Positions 1-5,027 of a DNA stretch of 5,027 bases are shown one piece after another; positions within the stretch are counted from its first letter, which is position 1; the number at the start of each line of letters is the position of its first letter. Source of the DNA: UBA9414 sp958446945. GTDB taxonomy: Bacteria; Bacillota; Clostridia; Lachnospirales; Lachnospiraceae. The stretch is taken from positions 1-5,027 of the forward strand of contig CAUCYJ010000177.1 of the NCBI GenBank assembly GCA_958446945.1, given 5' to 3'. Made by a program: the position numbers and the translations under genes. Under the pieces are notes generated by a model. The model saw only the letters and a program-made list of their open reading frames with translations. It searched no databases and had not been told where the DNA came from.

Positions 1-1
1 T

Positions 2-289
2 TCCACACGGCCTGATACCTTCATTCCACGAGTTGTATCTATTGTCTTTGTTTTTAGTGCGATTACAAAAATTCTATACCCGACAGTTGCAAAAAAACAT
101 CAGACAACATCGAGCAGAGTTGAACGTGCAATCCGACATGCAATAGAAGTAGCTTGGAGCAGAGGAAAATTAGATACATTGGATGAATTATTTGGATACA
201 CTGTCAGCAATGGAAAAGGAAAGCCGACGAATTCTGAATTTATTGCATTGATAGCAGATACAATTCAATTGGAATATAAGCACAGATAG
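2..289 (+). CDS. spo0A: Spo0A, sporulation response regulator, C-terminal fragment (5' end outside window, probably disrupted)
   Basis: Spo0A is the phosphorelay-activated transcription factor that commits Clostridia and Bacilli to sporulation; its C-terminal effector domain binds DNA at 0A boxes. The last 77 codons (from base 56 to the TAG at 287-289) match that domain closely: the SAITKILYP segment, then the helix-turn-helix with SSRVERAIRHAIEVAW, then LFGYTVS and the KPTNSEFIA signature near the end. The receiver domain lies outside the window. The same frame stays open from base 2 to 55, but those 18 codons (reading RPDTFIPRVVSIVFVF near the junction) do not resemble the GYxYLRxAI-type helix that normally precedes SAITK, and neither other forward frame supplies it. 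The gene therefore seems to be broken just upstream of base 56. The recognition helix is intact, but a functional full-length Spo0A is doubtful here. The family identity of the 3' part is very sure; the disruption is inferred. Confidence 0.9.
   Translation, partial: STRPDTFIPRVVSIVFVFSAITKILYPTVAKKHQTTSSRVERAIRHAIEVAWSRGKLDTLDELFGYTVSNGKGKPTNSEFIALIADTIQLEYKHR
48..58. other. Apparent junction inside spo0A (possible element boundary)
   Basis: Spo0A-like coding stops abruptly going leftward at about base 56, within the run TTTTTAGTGCG. To the left, no forward frame gives the conserved Spo0A helix. On the minus strand, two frames stay open from the junction to the window edge, one with an ATG at 24-22. 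This is what the end of an integrated prophage or other mobile element inside spo0A could look like, but only ~55 bases are visible. A chimeric assembly or a local rearrangement would look the same. The exact breakpoint cannot be fixed without the intact gene. Confidence 0.45.
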
Positions 290-334
290 AAACGGAAATA
301 GAATTGAGAGAATAAGAAAAAGCTAAGATAAATC

Positions 335-363
335 TTTTCATTGGCGATAAAATACGATATAAT
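335..363 (+). promoter_or_regulatory. Putative sigma-A-type promoter of glgA
   Basis: A perfect -10 box TATAAT lies at 358-363, with a -35-like TTTTCA at 335-340 (four of six consensus bases) exactly 17 bases upstream. Transcription would start near base 370, giving a short leader of about 25 bases before the glgA start. No obvious operator or 0A box is visible in the 290-395 gap, and no convincing terminator follows spo0A, so some read-through from spo0A into glgA is also possible. Confidence 0.6.
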
Positions 364-383
364 AAAAATACCGTAGGAATGAT

Positions 384-388
384 GGAGG
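384..388 (+). promoter_or_regulatory. Ribosome binding site deciding the glgA start
   Basis: GGAGG at 384-388 sits 7 bases before the ATG at 396 and only 1 base before the alternative in-frame ATG at 390. The spacing favours 396, so the protein begins MKKILFVASE rather than MHMKKIL. Confidence 0.75.
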
Positions 389-395
389 AATGCAT

Positions 396-1832
396 ATGAA
401 AAAGATATTATTTGTAGCTTCAGAGTGTGTACCATTTATTAAGACCGGAGGACTTGCGGATGTTGTAGGTTCTTTGCCGAAATGCTTTGATAAAGAGAAG
501 TATGACGTGCGTGTCATGCTGCCGAAATATATGTGTATAAAAGAAGAATGGAAATCAAAGCTGGAATATGTTACACATTTTTATATGGATTTTAACTGGG
601 AGAACCGTTATGTAGGTATCTTAACGATGCAGTATGAAGGGGTTACCTATTATTTTATTGATAATGAATTTTATTTTTCAGGCTTTAAGCCGTATGGTGA
701 TATTAGGTTTGATGTCGAAAAATTTGCATATTTTTCCAAAGCGGTATTGAGTGCATTGCCGGTAATTGATTTTAGACCGGATATTATTCACTGTCATGAC
801 TGGCAGACTGGTCTAGTACCAGTGTATTTGGATAATTTCCGTTATAGCGCAGAATACTACCGGGGAATTAAAACAATTATTACGATACACAATCTGAAAT
901 TCCAAGGAACGTGGGACACAAAGACAATTCAAAATATTACAGGACTTCCGGCATATTATTTTGTACCGGATAAACTGGAAGCTTACAAAGATGCCAATTA
1001 CTTAAAGGGTGGTATTGTTTATGCAGACCGGGTAACTACCGTGAGTCATTCTTATGCAGAAGAGATGAAGGTGCCATTTTATGGAGAACGTCTTGATGGA
1101 TTAATGAATGCGAGATCTAATTGTCTTTCTGGAATTGTGAACGGAATTGACTATGATTTATATAATCCAGAGACGGATGAATTGATTGAAGCGCATTATT
1201 CGGCAGAGAATTTCCGTAAAGAGAAAGTAAAGAATAAAACAGCGCTTCAGAAGGAACTTGGATTGACGGAAGATCCGAAAGTGATGATGATCGGAATCGT
1301 TTCTCGTCTGACAGATCAGAAAGGATTTGATTTGATTCAGCGGGTTATGGATGAAATTTGTCAGGATAGTATCCAGATTGTTATACTTGGAACCGGAGAA
1401 GAACAGTATGAAAATATGTTCCGACATTTTGCATGGAAATATAATGGCAAGGTTTCAGCTAATATTTTTTACTCGGAACAATTGTCGCATAAGATTTATG
1501 CGGCATGCGATGCATTTTTGATGCCGTCGTTGTTTGAACCATGTGGATTAAGCCAACTAATGAGTCTGCGCTATGGAACACTTCCGATTGTTCGGGAGAC
1601 AGGCGGACTTAGAGATACTGTAGAACCATACAATGAGTATGAAAAAACGGGAACAGGATTTAGTTTCAGCAATTATAATGCACATGAGATGATGGCGACA
1701 GTACGTTATGCGGAACAGATTTATTATGATAAAAAACGTGACTGGAATAAACTTGTAGAACGTGCGATGAAAAAAGATTTCTCTTGGAAGAATTCAGCAA
1801 GACAGTACGAGGAACTTTACGAGTCAATGTAG
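396..1832 (+). CDS. glgA: Glycogen synthase (ADP-glucose-type, GT5 family)
   Basis: This cytoplasmic enzyme transfers glucose from ADP-glucose to the non-reducing end of a growing alpha-1,4-glucan, the chain-elongation step of bacterial glycogen synthesis. The product is 478 residues, the normal length for bacterial GlgA. It has the two-domain GT-B layout. The N-terminal catalytic domain opens with MKKILFVASE and the nucleotide-sugar loop KTGGLADV (K16), followed by HDWQT around H134. The C-terminal domain starts near the NGIDYDLYNP segment and carries SRLTDQKG (R304, K309, equivalents of the E. coli phosphate-binding Arg and Lys), LGTGEEQYE, and EPCGLSQ with the conserved Glu at 381. The tail has the usual W-x-x-A-x-x-Y pattern. 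All expected key residues are present and the frame is intact. It has its own promoter and a downstream hairpin terminator, so it looks monocistronic; no glgB, glgC, glgD or glgP is adjacent. The start at 396 is chosen on ribosome-site spacing. Confidence 0.96.
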   Translation: MKKILFVASECVPFIKTGGLADVVGSLPKCFDKEKYDVRVMLPKYMCIKEEWKSKLEYVTHFYMDFNWENRYVGILTMQYEGVTYYFIDNEFYFSGFKPYGDIRFDVEKFAYFSKAVLSALPVIDFRPDIIHCHDWQTGLVPVYLDNFRYSAEYYRGIKTIITIHNLKFQGTWDTKTIQNITGLPAYYFVPDKLEAYKDANYLKGGIVYADRVTTVSHSYAEEMKVPFYGERLDGLMNARSNCLSGIVNGIDYDLYNPETDELIEAHYSAENFRKEKVKNKTALQKELGLTEDPKVMMIGIVSRLTDQKGFDLIQRVMDEICQDSIQIVILGTGEEQYENMFRHFAWKYNGKVSANIFYSEQLSHKIYAACDAFLMPSLFEPCGLSQLMSLRYGTLPIVRETGGLRDTVEPYNEYEKTGTGFSFSNYNAHEMMATVRYAEQIYYDKKRDWNKLVERAMKKDFSWKNSARQYEELYESM

Positions 1833-1857
1833 TACGTTTTATGATACAGAGAAAGAG

Positions 1858-1884
1858 ACAACAGCAGGGAGGACCTGCTGTTGT
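1858..1884 (+). terminator. Hairpin terminator after glgA
   Basis: A perfect 11-bp stem, ACAACAGCAGG (1858-1868) pairing with CCTGCTGTTGT (1874-1884), closes a 5-base loop, 25 bases after the glgA stop. The T-tract that follows is broken (TGTATTACTTTG), so termination strength is uncertain, but position and stem perfection suit an intrinsic terminator separating glgA from the met genes. Confidence 0.75.
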
Positions 1885-2002
1885 TGTATTACTTTGATAT
1901 TTGATGTGAGAAAGATATCCAGAAAGGATGTTTTTGATTTCACAAAGCAGAAGATAAAAGCGTTTTGAAACGTGTTTAATTTATAGGGAGAAGAGACAGC
2001 AT

Positions 2003-2875
2003 ATGAAAATCAGCGAGAAATTAAAAGACGGAAAAACACATATTTCAATCGAGGTATTTCCTCCGAAAACAGATGCGAAATATCCAACTGTAATCCAGGC
2101 GGTAGATGAGATGGCAAGATTGAATCCATCTTACATGAGCGTGACGTATGGAGCGGGCGGAGGAACAAGTGAGAATACGGTTCGCATTGCATCACATATT
2201 AAACATGATCTTGGAATGGAGAGTTTGGCTCATTTGACGTGTGTATCATCAACGAAAGCGATGGTAAAAAAAGTTATTGGAGAACTAAAAGATGCAGGAA
2301 TTGAAAATGTGCTTGCGTTAAGAGGAGATATTCCGGAGAATTCTTCGGTAGGGATTGCAAGAGATTATCGCTATGCAAGTGAACTGATCAGAGAGATTCG
2401 GGAGTCAGGCGACTTTTGTATCGGTGCGGCCTGTTATCCGGAAGGGCATGTCGAAAGTCAGGATCGCAGAGATGATATACGAAGATTGAAAGAAAAGGTA
2501 GAATGTGGAGTGGATTTTCTTACAACACAGATGTTTTTTGATAATTCGCTGTATTATAGTTTTCTCTATCGCATTCGCGAACAGGGAATTACCATTCCTG
2601 TTATTCCGGGAATTATGCCGGTAACAAATGCGGCACAGATGGAGCGGATATGCAAAATGTCCGGCAGCTTCCTTCCGGAGCGGTTTTTGTCTATGCTGGA
2701 TCGCTTTGGAAGTCATCCGGCAGCGATGAAGCAGGCGGGGATTGCCTATGCAACAGAGCAGATTGTTAGTCTGATCGCAAATGGAATACAGAATATTCAT
2801 ATTTATTCTATGAATAAGCCAGAAGTAGCAGAAGCAATCATGAACAATCTTTCGGAGATGATTGAGCATGAGTAG
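2003..2875 (+). CDS. metF: 5,10-methylenetetrahydrofolate reductase
   Basis: MetF is a cytoplasmic FAD enzyme that reduces 5,10-methylene-THF to 5-methyl-THF, the methyl donor for methionine synthase. The 290-residue product is a single TIM-barrel domain of the bacterial type, without the C-terminal regulatory domain of eukaryotic enzymes. Visible family motifs in order: IEVFPPKTD with the catalytic Glu at 17 (equivalent to E. coli Glu28), SVTYGAGG, AHLTCVSS, LALRGDIP with Asp109 (equivalent to Asp120), the folate and flavin segment CYPEGH at 144-149, LTTQMFFD with Gln176, and IPVIPGIMP. A GGGAG at 1986-1990 lies 12 bases before the ATG, slightly far but the only candidate. It is the first gene of the met cluster, and its end overlaps the next gene by 8 bases. 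In acetogens a related MetF works with MetV in the Wood-Ljungdahl pathway; no metV is seen here and the neighbours are MetH components, so a role in methionine synthesis is the better reading. Confidence 0.95.
   Translation: MKISEKLKDGKTHISIEVFPPKTDAKYPTVIQAVDEMARLNPSYMSVTYGAGGGTSENTVRIASHIKHDLGMESLAHLTCVSSTKAMVKKVIGELKDAGIENVLALRGDIPENSSVGIARDYRYASELIREIRESGDFCIGAACYPEGHVESQDRRDDIRRLKEKVECGVDFLTTQMFFDNSLYYSFLYRIREQGITIPVIPGIMPVTNAAQMERICKMSGSFLPERFLSMLDRFGSHPAAMKQAGIAYATEQIVSLIANGIQNIHIYSMNKPEVAEAIMNNLSEMIEHE
2854..2857 (+). promoter_or_regulatory. Ribosome binding site inside the metF 3' end
   Basis: GGAG at 2854-2857 lies 10 bases before the ATG at 2868. A TTG at 2862 is also in frame, two codons upstream, but is only 4 bases from the GGAG. 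The ATG at 2868 is therefore the preferred start of the reactivation protein, and translation is probably coupled to metF. Confidence 0.55.
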
Positions 2876-3524
2876 CAGAAGAAGTGTGTATCAGGAAGCG
2901 ATTCGTTATCTTGGTTATGGGAATACAAAACCGGATGAAGAAACCATTTATCTGATTCATGAATGTCTCAAAGAGCTTCAAACCATTGCGGAAAGGAAAC
3001 GAGCAGTTTTTCATTTTTTTTCGGTACTCGTTCAACAGCAGGAGATACGACTCGGTGAGATGAGAATTATCAGCAGGGATTTGGCTGTGAATTTAAAGAA
3101 TTGTAGAGAAGCAGCTGTTTTTGCAGCTACGCTAGGAGCAGAGGTGGATCGCAGGATTCGCAGATATGAGTGTACAAATATGGCCAGAGCAGTTGTTATG
3201 CAGGCTTGTGCGGCAGCGGTTCTGGAGGAGTATTGTGATCAGATACAGGAAGAGATTGAGGAAAAGGCAGGAGGAAGGTATTTAAGACCAAGGTTCAGTC
3301 CGGGATATGGAGATTTTAGTATTTTATTTCAGAAAAATCTATTAGAAGTTTTGGATGCTCCAAAGAGGATTGGACTTACGATGACAGAAGCTTCTATGCT
3401 AACACCAATAAAATCGGTAACAGCTGTCATAGGAATTACAGATATTTGTACAAGCGCATTAGAAAGAGGATGCAGTATTTGTGGAAAACAAGACTGTAGC
3501 TACCGCATAGATGACAGAAGATAA
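2868..3524 (+). CDS. Stand-alone methionine synthase reactivation-domain protein (AdoMet-binding)
   Basis: The 218-residue product matches the C-terminal activation domain of cobalamin-dependent methionine synthase (Met_synt_B12 family), here as its own gene. In full-length MetH this domain binds S-adenosylmethionine and supports reductive methylation of inactive cob(II)alamin. Visible evidence: the AdoMet-binding signature RPRFSPGYGDF at 140-150 (compare RPAPGYP in E. coli MetH), then TEASMLTPIKSV around 173-184, matching the LTESxxMxPxxSV region of the family. An N-terminal helical part (about 1-130) includes FAATLGAEVDRRI and an Ala-rich helix AVVMQACAAAVLEEY. The C-terminus carries a cysteine cluster, C202-x2-C205-x4-C210, with another Cys at 194; this is absent from the classic fused E. 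coli domain and might bind a metal or cluster (inference). The gene sits between metF (8-base overlap) and metH (11-base gap), which strongly supports its role as MetH's partner. A comparable split is known in Thermotoga maritima. No membrane segment or signal peptide is seen. Confidence 0.9.
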   Translation: MSSRRSVYQEAIRYLGYGNTKPDEETIYLIHECLKELQTIAERKRAVFHFFSVLVQQQEIRLGEMRIISRDLAVNLKNCREAAVFAATLGAEVDRRIRRYECTNMARAVVMQACAAAVLEEYCDQIQEEIEEKAGGRYLRPRFSPGYGDFSILFQKNLLEVLDAPKRIGLTMTEASMLTPIKSVTAVIGITDICTSALERGCSICGKQDCSYRIDDRR

Positions 3525-3528
3525 GGAG
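3523..3528 (+). promoter_or_regulatory. Ribosome binding site of metH
   Basis: AAGGAG at 3523-3528 overlaps the TAA stop of the preceding gene and lies 7 bases before the metH ATG at 3536. It is a strong, ideally spaced site that fixes the metH start and suggests coupled translation. Confidence 0.8.
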
Positions 3529-3535
3529 AAAAGAC

Positions 3536-5027
3536 ATGCTGAAAGACAGAATAGGAAAAGAGCTGCTTTTTTTTGATGGCGGAATGGGAACACTTCTTCA
3601 GGAAAAAGGACTAAAGCCGGGAGAACTTCCGGAATTATGGAATATTGAACAGCCGGAAGTGATTTACAACATTCACAGAGATTATCTGGAAGCCGGAAGT
3701 GATCTTATTCTTGCAAATACGTTTGGTGCGAATCGATGTAAATTTTACAGTCAAAGCGTTTCTTTAGAAGAAGTGATTCAAACAGCTTTGGCAAATGCAA
3801 GACGGGCAGTCAGGCAAGTTGGCGGAAAGAAACGATATATAGGAATGGATCTGGGACCGACAGGAAGGCTGTTAAAACCGCTTGGAGATCTGGAATTTGA
3901 AGAAGCTTGCCAGGTATTTGGTGAGGCGGCCGAAATCGGTGAGAAAGCCGGAGCAGATTTTATTCATATAGAGACTATGAGTGATACGTATGAAGTAAAA
4001 GCAGCAGTATTGGGTGCAAAAGAGCATACGAAGCTTCCGGTATTTGTGACAGTTGTATTTGATGAAAGAGGGAAAATGCTGACTGGAGGAACAGTGGAAG
4101 CAGTTACAGCTCTTCTGGAAGGACTTCGTGTAGATGCAATTGGAATGAACTGTGGGCTTGGACCGGAACAGATGATTGGATTAGTAAAAGAATTCAGGAA
4201 ATATTGTTCTCTTCCATTAATTGTTAAGCCAAATGCAGGACTTCCGAAACAAAAAAACGGACAGGTTTATTACGATGTGGAACCAGATATTTTTGCGGAG
4301 CGGATGGAAGAAATCATAGATCTTGGAGCTTCGGCTGTTGGCGGATGCTGTGGAACAACGCCGGAACATATTCGAAGGATGATTACATTGTGTGAAAAAA
4401 AGACAGTCCTTCTTCCGGAAGAAAAGACAACTACTGTCGTGTCATCTTACAGTCAGGCGGTAGCGTTTTCAGATGTGCCGTTAATTATTGGTGAGCGTAT
4501 TAATCCGACAGGAAAGAAACGTTTGAAAGAGGCACTGAGATCTCATGATCTTGAATATATTTTGAGGGAAGGGATTGTTCAAGAGGAAAAGGGAGCACAT
4601 ATTCTGGACGTGAATACAGGGCTTCCGGATATTAATGAAAAAGAAGTAATGACAGAAGTCATCACGGAATTACAATCCGTAACAAGTGTTCCGCTCCAGA
4701 TTGATACTGTAGATATTCCGACCATGGAAAGGGCAATGCGGTTTTATAATGGTAAGCCGATGATTAATTCTGTAAATGGGAAAAAAGAATCAATGGATGC
4801 GGTTTTTCCATTGATACAGAAATATGGCGGCGTTGTTGTAGCATTAACATTAGATGAAAATGGAATTCCGGATACAGCAGAAGGAAGAGCAGATATTGCT
4901 GGGAAAATTATCTGTGAAGCTGGAAAGTACGGGATTTTGCCGAAAGATATTGTAGTAGATGTACTCGCTATGACCGTTAGTTCAGATCCAAAGAGTGCAA
5001 AAACAACGCTAAAGGCACTCAGACTTG
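3536..5027 (+). CDS. metH: Cobalamin-dependent methionine synthase, N-terminal part (truncated by window end)
   Basis: MetH transfers the methyl group of 5-methyl-THF via cobalamin to homocysteine, forming methionine. The window holds 497 complete codons with no stop. The homocysteine S-methyltransferase barrel comes first (about residues 1-290): FFDGGMGT near 12-19, ANTFGAN at 60-66, GMNCG with zinc ligand Cys206, and GGCCGTTPEH with zinc ligands Cys271 and Cys272. A short linker (about 291-314) leads to the pterin (methyl-THF) binding barrel, starting LIIGERINPTG at 316-326, then LDVNTG at 357-362, LQIDTVD at 387-393 and the INSVNG loop. The sequence ends late in this domain; the cap and B12-binding domains would lie beyond base 5027. 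Because the reactivation domain is encoded separately just upstream, I expect a three-part protein of roughly 800 residues instead of the ~1200 of E. coli MetH (inference). The start follows an ideal ribosome site 11 bases after the previous gene. Confidence 0.95.
   Translation, partial: MLKDRIGKELLFFDGGMGTLLQEKGLKPGELPELWNIEQPEVIYNIHRDYLEAGSDLILANTFGANRCKFYSQSVSLEEVIQTALANARRAVRQVGGKKRYIGMDLGPTGRLLKPLGDLEFEEACQVFGEAAEIGEKAGADFIHIETMSDTYEVKAAVLGAKEHTKLPVFVTVVFDERGKMLTGGTVEAVTALLEGLRVDAIGMNCGLGPEQMIGLVKEFRKYCSLPLIVKPNAGLPKQKNGQVYYDVEPDIFAERMEEIIDLGASAVGGCCGTTPEHIRRMITLCEKKTVLLPEEKTTTVVSSYSQAVAFSDVPLIIGERINPTGKKRLKEALRSHDLEYILREGIVQEEKGAHILDVNTGLPDINEKEVMTEVITELQSVTSVPLQIDTVDIPTMERAMRFYNGKPMINSVNGKKESMDAVFPLIQKYGGVVVALTLDENGIPDTAEGRADIAGKIICEAGKYGILPKDIVVDVLAMTVSSDPKSAKTTLKALRL

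Noticed and set aside
324..338. Small inverted repeat AAGAT-AA-ATCTT after spo0A as a possible terminator
   Set aside because: The stem is only 5 bp of mostly A-T pairs with a 2-base loop, too weak for an intrinsic terminator. It also overlaps the proposed -35 region of glgA.
390..395. Alternative glgA start at the ATG at 390
   Set aside because: The ribosome site GGAGG ends 1 base before it, which is too close. The ATG at 396 has the ideal 7-base spacing and gives the family-typical MKKILFVASE beginning.
713..719. 0A-box-like TGTCGAA inside glgA, and again at 2449-2455 inside metF
   Set aside because: Both fall inside conserved coding sequence where GTC GAA simply encodes Val-Glu, far from any start site. 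A 7-base match is expected by chance.
2405..2869. Long minus-strand open frame (154 codons) opposite metF
   Set aside because: It is exactly antisense to a strongly supported metF, the translation shows no familiar motif, and I see no good ribosome site. It is a shadow of the real gene. The same applies to the minus-strand frames at 1158-1427, 2010-2195 and 2838-3035.
4410..4423. Perfect 14-base palindrome TTCTTCCGGAAGAA in metH
   Set aside because: It lies in the codons of the linker between the two barrels and is built from common Leu-Pro-Glu-Glu codons. The motif CTTCCGG recurs through the window as ordinary Leu-Pro codon use, so no regulatory role is supported.

Overview
The window looks like chromosomal DNA of a spore-forming (or formerly spore-forming) low-GC Firmicute of the class Clostridia, most likely a gut Lachnospiraceae-type organism. 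The reasons are a spo0A 3' end, AT-rich codon use, AGGAG-type ribosome sites, a bacterial glycogen synthase, and a methionine synthase whose reactivation domain is a separate gene. The family-level placement is inference; I could not run a search.

Layout, all on the + strand. Bases 1-289 hold the last part of spo0A, but recognisable Spo0A sequence begins only at about base 56. The first ~55 bases do not encode the expected upstream helix, so there is a sequence junction near base 50-58. This may be the edge of an inserted element, a rearrangement or an assembly chimera. Bases 290-395 are a short intergenic region with a good vegetative-type promoter (335-363) and a strong ribosome site for glgA. 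glgA (396-1832, glycogen synthase, 478 aa) stands alone and is followed by a clear 11-bp hairpin terminator (1858-1884). After a gap with no promoter or riboswitch I can recognise, a tightly packed three-gene methionine cluster begins: metF (2003-2875, 5,10-methylenetetrahydrofolate reductase), a stand-alone MetH reactivation-domain protein (2868-3524, overlapping metF by 8 bases), and metH (3536 to the window end, truncated).

The three met genes form one functional unit. MetF makes 5-methyltetrahydrofolate. MetH uses it to methylate homocysteine through cobalamin. The separate reactivation protein is expected to rescue MetH when its cobalamin becomes oxidised, using S-adenosylmethionine and an electron donor. 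glgA is a separate unit for carbon storage. The most interesting points are the broken spo0A at the left edge and the split methionine synthase, whose reactivation protein ends in a cysteine cluster. I see no CRISPR array, RNA gene, insertion sequence or wholly unfamiliar gene in the window.
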